The translations under genes were made by a program, and so were the position numbers. A model generated the notes under the pieces. The model saw nothing but the letters and a program-made list of their open reading frames with translations, made no database searches and had not been told where the DNA came from. From Puffinus mauretanicus (taxonomy: Eukaryota; Chordata; Aves; Procellariiformes; Procellariidae): DNA of 64,000 nucleotides. Location: assembly GCA_023333565.1 (NCBI GenBank), contig JAJKFH010004053.1:3348001-3412000 (forward strand), written 5' to 3'. How positions within the stretch are numbered: position 1 is the first letter of the stretch; each line of letters begins with the position of its first letter. This document shows, in pieces, positions 12,733 through 23,901 of the stretch.

Positions 12733-15700
12733 CTATTCCAGAGAACTGGTAATAATTTTGTTTTAATTTTTACTTTGTAACAGCATAGCTATCAAACATT
12801 TTCTTCCATTATTTATCGCTTCTTGAGATTTGTGATTATAACTTTGCTGTTTTCTCTCTTATTGTTACGTACTTACAGATTTGTTTAGTTTCAAGCCACG
12901 ATGCAAACAATGCAAGTGAAGAATAAAGTCTGCAGCCTGTCAAGCCTGTCAAGTGCAGTTTTCATTTCTTTCTCTTTTTCTGAAAACCATTTTGTGTAAA
13001 TCTATGAACAATCTATCAGGCTGCATGTAGAAGACTGGAAAGAAATAATTCGTATTGTCCACTTCCGTTGCCAAGCATTACAGAATTGGTCTTCAAATAC
13101 CTCTAGCGTAAACATGCTGGTTGTCGTATGAAAAAAAGCAAATACTATCATACCTCTCTGCTCATTTGCACTGAAATGGGCTTCATATAAAGCATAAATT
13201 TAAACAAAAAAGCACTTTTCTGTAAAACCATCACTTCCAACTGTCCTTTCCAAAATTAATGTTATCAAGTGTTACGTACTTAACTTCGCCTGCTTTCTCC
13301 CATCCCGCTGCAGTTACTTTCAAAAGAAGGACTCTGAGATTTGTGTGAGATGCCTCACACAAAACAACAACAAAAATAGTTAACAGCCTTGCAGAACATG
13401 AGATTATATGTTTAATTCGTGCACTGGGGTAAATGTTGTCCTATAAAGGGTTGCCTCAATTCCCATAGTGTTCAAGTGGAGCCACCACGGTTAGTGACTA
13501 ATCTATGATCCCTTTGGAAGGGGATGTTAATTGGGCGGACACTGAGTAATGGGTAATTGTGTAAAGAATAGCTGCAGCTTAGATCTGTGTAGTATTGGAA
13601 CTCAACAGATAATTGAAAATGTATCTTTGAAACCCAAAAATATTATCCAACTTGTTAGAAGGCAAGGAACAAACTATATATTTTTACCTTGGGTATGTGT
13701 AAGGATATGAGTGGAGAAGGGGAAAGAAAAAATACAGTTGGTTTTCTCTGCTGTACTTCATCTCTGTGAAAAACAATCATAATTCATTTCAACATATCTG
13801 CTTTTCTTTGTAACTTAGTGTTTGGTGTACATGCTTGAGTGGCAGAGAACAAAATGTACTTTTTGAAGATAAGAAATGTTTTAAATGTTCATGATGAGAA
13901 CAGCATGCACTGAACAAGCACAAATCATTCAGACACCTCTTTAAGTTTCAGATACTGAATTTAAGTGACTTAAAATTGGGCTGAAGTACTAATATAAAAA
14001 TATACAGAATCTTTTTTTTTCTAAATCCAGCTTTTAGAATTTATATTCTTATTGTACATCAGACAGCTGTTGATGGCAAGTCTCTTAAGTGGCTGGCCCA
14101 AATCTGAGTTTAACAGTATTTTGGGATGAACTGTTCCCAGTCTTTGCTCTTCTAAACCAGCCTCATCTCTGGCAATGGTAGAAATGTCTGTATGTACAGT
14201 CTTGGCTTTTGCTCTTGCTGGTGGCCTGGCCTGCATTGAAAATCTCAGGTCTAGAGATCCTGATGTTCTGGTGCAGCTAGAGAAGAGCATCTGAATCCTG
14301 ATAGTTACAGAGCAGTGTTGGGCATGTTTGTAAGGTCAGAACAACGTTGGTTTTGAATAGTGCGTGTTGCTGGAAGATCTGTCAGTCTGGAAATTTCAAA
14401 ACAAGTGCAATTGCAATAAAATTTTGACAGAATTTTAATAAAGTTACAAATGCTACATAAGTGTTCAAACCTATTTCACTTGTATCTTTACCTGTTTATT
14501 ATCTGCCTCACATTGTTAATATGTGAACATAAGAACTGATTACAAAAGATCTGATGTAGGTTTGTGAAGTATTTTAGCATTGCTACCCAATTCTTTCATT
14601 ACCTTTGCAGTAACATTTGACAGAGCTTCTGTAGACCTCACTGAAAAATATCTACCTGAATTATTAAAATTATGTATGACTAAGAGTAGTGGAAAAATTC
14701 TTGTGGGAGCTTTGGATATGATGGACCCTTTTCTTTATTCAAATAATTTATAATAATCATCTTAAATTATAAATCATAGTTTGTAGAGAACTTTAAGAAA
14801 CATTTGTATTGTATTACTGTTTGTCTTGTAGAGGATAGATGAGAGAGACTCTTGTAATTGAGAGGAATCATGTTTTCATCATCAGTAATTTTACTAGGAG
14901 GGTTTTTTTGGTGTGGTGTGGGGTTTTTTTTTGTGGGGAGAGAAATTAAATGGGTCATTTAACACGGCTGTGTTATCTGTAAATACCATTATACTTTACT
15001 ATTGGTCGTGGTTGAAAGTCTTATGTTACTGTAGTCTAAAAAGCATTGTTTTTTTTTCATTGAAGCTGAATGTTTGAACAGAGGTTTCTGTTGTAAATGA
15101 GAATTGCTTGTTGCTTTGAGTTCCAAAAAGACAGATTTCATTTAATCCACGCTAGCTGTGTACCACAGAGAAGAGCACTTCACTGGGCTTCCTTTTGGAG
15201 GTGCCAAGTTCTGCATTGCCAGAAGGTGCAGCTGTGTCTGTAAGCAAAAAGTCAGAGGAACTGCAGTGGAGAGTGTTTCCCTCCAGTTTGTTACTCACTA
15301 CCTAGTGCTGTTAAATAAATATTGAATAAAACTGTTACATGTACAGGGTTTTTATCTGTTTATCCTATGCCTTGTGTTTTCTTTCTTTGTTGTTTGCTGC
15401 TGCATCTGAAGCAAGTGTTAGTTGTTTGTTGTTTAGTAACTTCCATCTTCCCGATTTTTTTGTGGAAAGTAAAAACTTCAGGCATGTAAATGAGTTGGCA
15501 AAGAAAAAAAAAGTTTCACAACCTGTCATGAAACTTCATCACTGTCACTCACCTCCAGGACAGAAATACATGTCGTTTCCAAAAATGCAAACTAACAAGT
15601 ATTTGCATGTTTACCGCTCAGAGACATGACTTCTATTTCTGTGCATCAGAACTGTAATCTTACACTCTATAAAATTCTCTGCTTGGGTAATGTTCATAAC

Positions 15701-18129
15701 AGCTTCTTGTTCATCAGTGTACCGATGGAAAGTCACTTCCTTTGCACTGAGACGGGATACAACTTACAGTGTCCTACAAACAACTGACTGGTGAAAACCC
15801 CCTCAGAGGGTCAGTGTAGAGAAGACATCAGTCAAAATACTCTTTTTTCAGTACTCCAAAAGTTGTGCAGTTTTGGGCTGGAGCTTCTCTGCTGGTATCA
15901 GCTTTCCCTTTAATGCCCTTCCGGAGACTGACATACCACTGCATTAAAGGCCACCTATAGCTCCTGGTGCAAACAGGACTACACCTCCCTCTATCTGCTA
16001 CTCAGACATCAGGTGGGGAAGAAGCACTTGATCTGGTTAAAACTTGTCCTGGTGCTGTAAATGATGACTGACTTAGAACCCTAAGCAAGCCAGAAAGTAC
16101 TAGTGGAGGTTGTTAGTAAAGAGGGAAGCAAATTTTCTGTCCATAGTTTTTTTTCTTCTCTGGAATTATTTCATTGCCCAACTGCCCTTTGGTATCCTTG
16201 CATGCTTTAATACATGAAGAATATACCTCATTGTGTTATAGGGAGAGATTCTGTTTGGACCTGACCAGGCTGGCAGCTGTTGGGGTGGTGTTTCTGCTGG
16301 AGCTCCTTGCTTTGGCTAGTCTAAGCAGTAGTGGGGCACTGCTGCAGTACATTACTGCTGTTTTGCTGGACTGTGTCTTGTAGGCATCTCCAGCTGGTAG
16401 CAGCTATCCTTCATTCAGCACTCTGTCACACGGTATAGGCACACCTCATGCCATACCTAAATGCTTCTGCTGATTAAAAATGATTGTGCCGTACCTTGGA
16501 TGAACTTGTACTGAGGAAGCCTGACTGCTGCTGAGCCAATGTAGACTGGGATCACTGGCATTAACCATCTTATATATTTTCTAGCAGAATGATCAGATTA
16601 GCAAATAATATTGTCACTGGGGAATACTTTTTTATCAGTCCCAGAGATGAACTATGCCAAATACATCACTAGCATGGCCCTGAAATTATTCTCGTATCAA
16701 ATATCATGGCATTTGTTTACAAGCCAAATGGGCCTCATCTTTCCAAAAAAATTCCTCATTTCTAGTGAAGAACACCTTGCACCCAAACTCTGCTAGCTGA
16801 TGACTAAGTGCCCAGGAGGTACTTAGCATGGAGAGGAAAATGTTTTGTGCTTGCTGTTGTGACAATTATTGCCAGCAAAAAAACGTCCACAGTTCTGTGC
16901 TCCATGAATTTGCTCTAAATGAATGTGCATAACAATCTTTTATTTAATATATGCAGGGGGAAACCATCAGTAACAAATATACTGCCTTCTTTTAAAGTAG
17001 CAGTTTACCGTAAGGAATTTAATGTCCTGATACATTCTACCATCAAACAGAAAAAGCATGAACGTGGTATTTCTTAATATGATTCTTCTGCGGTGCAGCG
17101 CAAAGGTACCCAAGCTTGACTGTTTAGAGAAAGGCTGGACTTAGAAAGACACTGGACCCAAGATAGCGAGAAGCTCCATGTGAGCTATCCAGTCCACTGC
17201 TCAGAATGCGCTGCCTGCGGAGCTGCCTGCAGCTGTGGGTGGGCTCTTTCTGGTTCTCAAGCTGCCTCCTGCCTTGGATATCTTTACTCTGTATGTGCTG
17301 GGAAGATACAGCCTAGTTTGGGCTGTACGTTAGCTGCGTGCTATGTTAACAAAAGAAACGGTTTCAAAGGCACAGCTTATCTTTGCACGAGCTGCTACAG
17401 GCCCCAGTGCTCTACCATTCTACCCCTGGTGGGAAACTACTTTTTTGCTTTCAGGCATGTAATGCAAAATTCAGCAGTCAGATACTGAAATTTTCATATT
17501 TGTTGTTAAACTTCACCTCTGACTGACAGACCTCTAGCTTGCTTTTGGTCTTTGCGAATAGGAGGGGGAATACAGACCTGTCAGATGAACAGTACTAGCG
17601 ATTCTTGCATAGTTGAAGGCTCATTGAAAATAATTCTTTGCAGTCCTCCAGTGATCTTTAATGCACTTGTCCAATTCCTGTGGTCCAGTAATACTCTATA
17701 TTGTGGCAGTAAACACTTGATAAATTCTTGCCACTGATTTGACAACCCAGAGAGGGAGTGCTCAGCTGAGGAGTACAGAGCTTTTATGGACAGAAAGCTC
17801 TGTGATCTCCTTCACTCTGGGGAGCTCACCTTTGGCTGTTGTGGACATTTGCAGGATTACAGCTTACCATTTATTGGTCTACCTTTTTTTTTTTTCTCCT
17901 AGTTTTGACTCAGCATTCCCAGAAGAAAATGTCATGCCAACAGTGTAGGACTGCAATCCAGGAAAAAAATGCCATTATTTCTGACAGCAAACAAGGTGGC
18001 TTGGGTATGAAGGAAGGCAGCTTTTTTGATAGCTCATACTGGGGGAGAGGGCAAGAAAGAAGGAGGCAGTCTTGCATTTATTTTCACATCCCTTAAACCA
18101 AGATCTGCATTAGGGGTGCTTGATATTGG

Positions 18130-18560
18130 GATTAGAGAATAACCTCAAATTTTGCACCCTGAGATCCCCATATTCCTTCTGTTTCCCATATCCTTGTGTT
18201 CCCCAGCCCTTTGTTCATGCTCACCTTTTCTCCAGACTCAGATTGCCCAGCCTTGCTGTCCTGTGTCCTATCAACCTGATCTAGTCCATCTCAACTTAGA
18301 AAGTCCCCTTTCCTGTTTAGCAACATACAGCAGAGACCCCCCTCGCTTCTCCCGCCTATGCCCCTTTGCCTCCCAACCGACATCCTCTCTGCTTTTAGCC
18401 ACCGGTCTTTGCACTTGGATGGGCCATTCACCCAGGCCAGTGTTCCCCATCTCTGCCCCATCCCTCCTGTTGGCCTGTTCACCTGTTGGTTCCTGCAGCC
18501 CGTCCCCTTGGCTGGCTTGGGAAACTGCGTGAGGCAAGGTAGGAAACTGCAGGTGGCTGT
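18130..18560. repeat. pyrimidine-rich degenerate block
   Basis: About 430 bp with strong C+T bias on the + strand and recurring short phrases (CCCATATCCTT, CCTTTCC, CCCTTTGCC, TCTGCCCCATCC). It mirrors the composition of 8005-8545 on the opposite strand. Long chance frames on both strands (up to 126 codons) come from this bias; their Pro/Ser/Leu-rich translations have no domain. Relationship to the 8-kb blocks is possible but not established. Confidence 0.45.
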
Positions 18561-18865
18561 TCCTGTTGCTGCCTTAACATCTGCAGCATAAAACGCCAGT
18601 AAAGAGATACAGAGATCTTTCTCCAGGTTGTGGCCTACAGTCTTCTTGCAGAAAGAACATGTGTTTTTTTACTCTTGCTCTGACATAAACAATATTTAAC
18701 TTACAGACTGTTCCAACCTGGTTGGTATCCCTTGAAATTTCATGCAATTTATGGAAAGAACACTGTGTTCACTTTTTGAACAGCTAATTTTCTGAATTGA
18801 TTTTATATAGCGTAGAGATAAATACGGCTAGATTTTCTGGTGTAGCTGAAAGAAAGAAGACTGCT
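18561..18865. other. flank of CR1 copy 1, no gene seen
   Basis: Unremarkable non-coding sequence up to the 5' junction of the CR1 insertion. Confidence 0.5.
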
Positions 18866-20594
18866 TGTTGCCACCAAGGACGAATGTTGCCACCAAGGAC
18901 AAGGATAAGGCTGAGGTACTTAACACCTTCTTTGCCTCAGTCTTTAATAGTCAGAGCAGTTATCCTCAGGGTACTCAGCCCCCTGAGCTGGAAGACAGGG
19001 ACAGTGAGCAGGATAAACCCACCATAATCCAAGAGGAAGAAGTTAATGACCTGCTATGTCACCTGGACACTCACAAGTCTATGGGGCCGGATGGGATCCA
19101 CCCGAGGTTACTGAGGGAGCTGGCGGAGGAGCTTGCCAAGCCACTCTCCATCATTTACCAGCAGTCCTGGTTAATTGGGGAGGTCCTGGATGACTGGAGG
19201 CTCGCCAATGTGACACCCATCGACAAGAAGGGCCGGAAGGAGGATCTGGGGAACTACAGGCCGGTCAGCCTGACCTCAGTGCCAGGGAAGATTATGGAGT
19301 GGTTCGTCTTGAGGGCGCTCACAAGGCATGTGCGGGACAACCAGGGGATCAGGCCCAGCCAGCAGGTCCTGCTTGACCAACCTTATCTCCTTCTATGACC
19401 AGGTGACCCTCCTAGTGGATGAGGGAAAGGCTGTGGATGTGGTCTACCTGGACTTCAGTAAAGCCTTTGACACTGTCTCCCACAGCATTCTCCTAGAGAA
19501 GCTGGCAGCTCACGGCCTAGACAGGTGCACTCTTCGCTGGGTAAAAAACTGGCTGGACGGCCGAGCCCAGAGAGTTGTGGTGAATGGAGTTAGATCCAGT
19601 TGGTGGCCGGTCACGAGCGGTGTTCCCCAGGGCTCAGTTTTGGGGCCGGTCTTGTCCAATATCTTTATCAGTGATCTGGATGAGGGGATCGAGTGCTCCC
19701 TCAGTAAGTTTGCAGATGACACCAAGCTGGGCAGGAGTGTTGATCTGCTCGAGGGTAGGAAGGCTCTGCAGAGGGACCTGGACAGGCTGGATCGATGGGC
19801 CGAGGCCAATTGTATGAGGTTCAACAAGGCCAAGTGCCGGGTCCTGCATTTCGGCCACAACAACCCCAGGCAACGCTACAGGCTTGGGGAAGAGTGGCTG
19901 GAAAGCTGCCCGGAGGAAAAGGACCTGGGGTGCTGGTTGACAGCCGGCTGAACATGAGCCGGCAGTGTGCCCAGGTGGCCAAGAAGGCCAACGGCATCCT
20001 GGCCTGTATCAGAAATAGTGTGGCCAGCAGGAGCAGGGAGGTGATCGTGCTCCTGTACTGGGGCACTGGTGAGGCCGCACCTCGAATCCTGTGTTCAGTT
20101 TTGGGCCCCTCACCACAAGAAGGACATGGAGGTGCTGGAGCGTGTCCAGAGAAGGGCAACGAAGCTGGTGAAGGGCCTGGAGCACAAGTCTTATGAGGAG
20201 CGGCTGAGGGAACTGGGGTTGTTTAGTCTGGAGAAGAGGAGGCTGAGGGGAGACCTCATCGCGCTCTACAACTACTTGAAGGGAGGTTGTAGCGAGGTGG
20301 GTGTTGGTCTCTTCTCCCAAGTAACTAGCGATAGGACGAGAGGAAATGGCCTCAAGTTGCACCAGGGGAGGTTTAGATTGGACATTAGGGAAAATTTCTT
20401 TACTGAAAGAGTGGTCAAGCCTTGGAACAGGCTGCCCAGGGAAGTGGTTGAGTCACCATCCCTGGAAATATTTAAAAGACGTGTAGATGTGGTGCTTAGG
20501 GACATGGTGTAGTGGGTATGGTGGTGTTGGGTTGACGGTTGGACTCGATGATCTTAGAGGCCTTTTCCAACCTTAATGATTCTGTGATTCTATG
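18866..20594 (+). mobile_element. CR1 LINE copy 1 (5'-truncated, 3' end intact)
   Basis: A CR1 non-LTR retrotransposon of about 1.73 kb. It begins within ORF2 just before the reverse transcriptase domain, so ORF1, the endonuclease and the 5' UTR are absent. It ends in a 3' UTR with two CR1 octamers, ATTCTGTG at 20579-20586 and ATTCTATG at 20587-20594. At the 5' junction a 16-bp stretch (TGTTGCCACCAAGGAC) is repeated at 18866-18881 and 18885-18900, a small junction duplication. It is closely similar to CR1 copy 2 over their shared region (for example 19081-19180 against 22432-22531), so both belong to one subfamily. CR1 elements move by target-primed reverse transcription; this copy cannot do so by itself. 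Confidence 0.95.
18885..20512 (+). pseudogene. CR1 ORF2 remnant: reverse transcriptase, frameshifted
   Basis: RT motifs are present in order: a GPDGIHPRLLRELAEELAKP block at about 19087-19146, the NYRPVSLTS block near 19252-19278, [13 protein letters not shown] at about 19444-19482, [11 protein letters not shown] near 19615-19647, and the catalytic FADDTKL at 19709-19729 with both aspartates kept. The C-terminal [13 protein letters not shown] / [12 protein letters not shown] region runs to a stop near 20512. Three frame breaks disable it: a 17-bp loss near 19360 (compare copy 2), a one-base loss in a G-run near 19927, and a one-base gain near 20060. It makes no full-length enzyme. Confidence 0.9.
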
Positions 20595-21010
20595 AGAACT
20601 GATCCGGGCCAGATAGCGTGGACAGTTATTTTTGTGGAGGGGTAAGTCCTGAACGAAGCAGTCAAGGTCAGAGTGGCATAGCTAAACCCAGGTGTTAGTG
20701 AGCTCCTGTGACTTGGATGAAGCTGCCTTTCTTGGCAACCTCAGTAAGAGAACACACAGACTCTTGTATGCTTTTGCTTCGGTTGTTACATTGGTGAGAC
20801 AGAGGTCTGTACAGATTGTGGCCTGATTTATATTTGAAATAGGTCACTAAGAACTGAGTCAGACTTGCCCTGGCTGGGAAGAGTTCCCAGAGTGCCATGT
20901 CCTGGTCTTCTCTGACCTGGACTGGTTTCCTCCATGACTAGCAGTTATCAAAGAATTACAGCTTTAAAAGGAGTGACTAATACAATTTCCCCTCTGTCAG
21001 TGCAGAAAAG
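20595..21010. other. spacer between two CR1 copies
   Basis: About 415 bp of non-repetitive sequence between the 3' end of CR1 copy 1 and the 5' end of copy 2. No gene seen. Because it separates two same-strand CR1s, the two are independent insertions and not one element. Confidence 0.6.
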
Positions 21011-21024
21011 AATTTAAACTAGGT

Positions 21025-22255
21025 TTGAAGGGGGAAGGGGATAAAACCAGGCTCATTAGAGATGAGCCTAGGGGTGGCATGCCAATGTTGGGGGCGAAAT
21101 TGATAGCCCAACTTAAGTGCATCTACACCAATGCACGCAGCATGGGCGGCAAACAAGAGGAGCTGGAAGCCATTGTGCAGCGGGATAGCTACAACTTAGC
21201 CGCCATCACAGAAACGTGGTGGGATGAGTCTCACGATTGGAGTGCTGCAATGAATGATTATAAGCTGTTCAGCAGGGACAGGCGAGGAAGGAGAGGCAGT
21301 GGGGTGGCTCTGTATGTTAGGGAGTGTTTCGATTGTATAGAGCTCAACGATTGTGATGATAAGGTTGGGTGCTTATGCGTAAGGATGAGGGGGAAGGCCA
21401 ACAAGGCAAATATCCTGCTGGGATTCTGTTATAGACCACCTAACCAGGATGAAGAGGCAGATGAAGCGTTCTACCAGAGGCTGGCAGAAGTCTCACAATC
21501 GCTAGCCCTTGTTCTCATGGGGGACTTCAACTTTCCGGACGTCTGCTGGAAATACTACACGGCAGAGAGGAAACAGTCGAGGAGGTTCCTGGAGTGTGTG
21601 GAAGATAAATTCCTGGCACAGCTGTAAGTGAGCCTACCAGGGGAGGTGCCTTGCTTGACCTGCTGTTCACAAACAGAGAAGGACTGGTGGGAGATGTGGT
21701 GGTCGGAGGCCGGCTTGGGCTTAGCGACCATGAAATGATAGAATTCTGGATTCTTGGTGAAGTAAGGAGGGGGGCCAGCAAAACCGCTACCATGGACTTC
21801 CAGAGGGCAGGCTTTGGCCTGCTCAGGACACTGGTTGACAGAGTCCCTTGGGAGACAGACCTGAAGGGCAAAGGGGTCCAGGAAGGCTGGACATTCTTCA
21901 AGAAGGAAGTCTTAAAGGCGCAGGAGCGGGCTGTCCCCATGTGCCGTAAGAAGAATGGGCGGGGAAGACGACCGGCCTGGCTGAACAGGGAGCTCTGGCT
22001 GGGACTCAGGAAAAAAAGGAGAGTTTACCACCTTTGGAAGAAGGGGCAGGCAACTCAAGAAGAGTACAGGGATCTCGCTAGGTCATGCACAGAGAAAATT
22101 AGAAAGGCCAAAGCCCAGCTAGAACGCAATCTGGCCACTGTCGTAAGAGATAACAAAAAATGTTTTTACAAATATATTAGCGACAAAAAGAGAGCCAAGG
22201 AGAATCTCCATCTTTTATTGTTCCCCGGGGAGGAACATTGCCACCGAGGATGAGG
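21025..22255 (+). pseudogene. CR1 ORF2 remnant: endonuclease part, frameshifted
   Basis: This encodes the apurinic-type endonuclease of CR1 ORF2. Visible motifs are the N-terminal YTNARSM near 21124-21144, ITETWW at about 21205-21222, GSGVALYVRE near 21295, a GFCYRPPNQDEEADE block near 21421-21465, MGDFNFPDVCW near 21518-21550, and the C-terminal catalytic SDHEM at about 21723-21737. A linker to the RT follows with NKKCFYKYISDKKRAKENLH at about 22150-22210. A one-base loss near 21625 (after ...FLAQL) and another break near 22220 shift the frame. The catalytic Asp and His residues are still present in the decayed frames. Confidence 0.88.
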
Positions 22256-23037
22256 ATAAGGCTGAGGTACTTAACGCGTTCTTTGCCGCGGTCTTTAATA
22301 GTCAGAGCAGTTATCCTCAGGGTACTCAGCCCCTTGAGCTGGAAGACAGGGACGGCGAGCAGGATAAACCCACCATAATCCAAGAGGAAGCAGTTAATGA
22401 CCTGCTATGTCACCTGGATGCTCACAAGTCTATGGGGCCGGATGGGATCCACCCGAGGTTACTGAGGGAGCTGGCGGAGGAGCTTGCCAAGCCACTCTCC
22501 ATCATTTACCAGCAGTCCTGGTTAACTGGGGAGGTCCCGGATGACTGGAGGTTTGCCAATGTGACACCCATCTACAAGAAGGGCCGGAAGGAGGATCCGG
22601 GGAACTACAGGCCGGTCAGCCTGACCTCAGTGCCAGGGAAGATTATGGAGCGGTTCATCTTGAGGGAGCTCACAAGGCATGTGCGGGACAACCAGGGGAT
22701 CAGGCCCAGCCAGCATGGGTTCATGGAAGGCAGGTCCTGCTTGACCAACCTGATCTCCTTCTATGACCAGGTGACCCGCCAGTGGATGAGGGAAAGGCTG
22801 TGGATGTGGTCTACCTGGACTGCAGCAAAGCCTTTGACACTGTCTCCCACAGCATTCTCCTGGAGAAGCTGGCGGCTCACAGCTTAGACAGGTGCACTCT
22901 TTGCTGGGTAAAAAACTGGCTGGATGGCCGAGCCCAGAGAGTTGTGGTCAATGGAGTTAAATCCAGTTGGTGGCCGGTCATGAGCGGTGTTCCCCAGGGC
23001 TCAGTTTTGGGGCTGGTCTTGTTCAATATCAATTTAT
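22256..23037 (+). pseudogene. CR1 ORF2 remnant: reverse transcriptase, truncated
   Basis: N-terminal half of the RT domain. MGPDGIHPRLLRELAEELAK starts at 22432, NYRPVSLTS lies near 22603-22629, and a [20 protein letters not shown] segment (complete here, partly deleted in copy 1) is near 22714-22771. A one-base loss near 22778 shifts the frame. [13 protein letters not shown] (Cys where copy 1 has Phe) and [11 protein letters not shown] follow, and the sequence stops at 23037 before the FADD motif. It cannot encode an active polymerase. Confidence 0.88.
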
Positions 23038-23044
23038 CAATGAT

Positions 23045-23901
23045 ATCTAATACGAAAAGGGTAAGGGGACCCTCCCGTTGAGTCACGAGATTCAGAGTAG
23101 ACCCCCTTGCTTTCTAAACTTTCTAAATGACGGAGTCTACGTGCAGCTAGATCCACTCCTAGTCCCAGACTTGGTCAACAGTTTATGTCTAAGGGTTTAT
23201 ATGTCTTTAGCAGCAGTCTAAGGATTCATTCACAGTTTAAGATAGATTTTAACAGACTATATTTCCTAGCAGGTACCTCCATCAATTCACATGCACACAG
23301 ACACAAAGGTAGATAAATATACAAAGGTGTACCTGTTAAAAATTCCCCTCGAGTTCAGTGAAATATTCACGTCAAATGTCTTGGCATTTCTCAACAGGCG
23401 AAGGGTTGAGTCTCAAGGAGTGTTTCAGCCCAGGTCCCGTGTCAGTCGGTGACGGTCCTCCGAATATCGCAAATTTGAGAGTTCGCGAGCTCTGAGAGGC
23501 ATCCCACTCAGAGGGAGATGCCGGCTGCAGCCCGCTGCGGTCCAGGAGAGCTCAAAGGGTCTCACTTAGGACTAGTGTTTATAGGGTCGCAAGATGATTG
23601 GCTTTAGTCATCCATAAATTTCCATCCTGGCCACAGTCCAAGGTGGTAGTTACTAAAATTCTCAAGGTTTCAGTAACAATGATATTGTTCCACTTGAGCT
23701 ACGACTCAGATAAGGGTATCAGGGGGTGACACTTGGGCCAGGCAGTAGGGGCACGTTTCCAGCCTCAGCCATGCAGAGTTTCTGATATGGTCAAGGGGTG
23801 CTCAACCGCCTGACTCGGTACACCAAGGCCAAGGTTTCACGGGAATTTCTGAGATCAACAAGCGGCCCACGAGAGGGTGGGGGTAATGCACCACCACAAC
23901 A
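23045..23901 (-). mobile_element. solo LTR of an endogenous retrovirus
   Basis: Read on the reverse strand from 23901, the element starts TGTTGTGGTGGTGC and runs about 850 bp. It has a U3 promoter layout: a CCAAT box at 23601-23597 and TATAAA at 23583-23578, followed by a GC-rich transcribed part. The end reads CTCGTGACTCAACGGGAGG... and CCTTTTCGTATTAG, like U5 ends of avian endogenous retrovirus LTRs. No gag, pol or env sequence flanks it. There is no primer-binding site on one side, and CR1 lies directly against it, so it is a solo LTR. No convincing target-site duplication is visible; the U5 edge is uncertain within 23041-23050. Family not assigned. Confidence 0.72.
23578..23601 (-). promoter_or_regulatory. 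LTR promoter core (CCAAT + TATA)
   Basis: On the reverse strand, CCAAT (23601-23597) lies 13 bp upstream of TATAAA (23583-23578). This spacing is a little tighter than usual but suits a retroviral U3 promoter, with a predicted start near 23550. Whether it is still active is unknown. Confidence 0.5.

Larger units (their letters stand above)
9261..18129. other. non-coding DNA, no gene seen
   Basis: Nearly 9 kb of AT-rich sequence without a supportable gene. Minor items are a triplicated TTCAGAGGAT at 10385-10394, 10403-10412 and 10413-10422; a GTC trinucleotide run leading into an 11-C run at about 11353-11374; and a DR1-like motif at 12720-12732. Open frames of 60-102 codons here have no domain, no conserved splice context and unremarkable translations. 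Confidence 0.5.
21011..23044 (+). mobile_element. CR1 LINE copy 2 (has endonuclease, lacks 3' half)
   Basis: About 2.0 kb of CR1 starting a little before the ORF2 endonuclease and ending abruptly inside the reverse transcriptase near 23037-23044. It lacks the FADD active-site segment, the C terminus, the 3' UTR and the terminal octamers. LINE copies are normally complete at the 3' end because reverse transcription starts there, so the missing 3' half must be a later loss or rearrangement. The LTR at 23045-23901 begins exactly at the break. Over the shared region (about 22240-23030) it aligns to copy 1 at an offset of about 3351 bp with few differences. Confidence 0.93.

Noticed and set aside
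18152..18591. Overlapping open frames on both strands (up to 126 codons)
   Set aside because: They sit in the pyrimidine-rich block. Composition explains them; there are no domains or splice signals.
19510..20362. Reverse-strand open frames of 112-117 codons
   Set aside because: They are antisense shadows of the CR1 ORF2 on the + strand.
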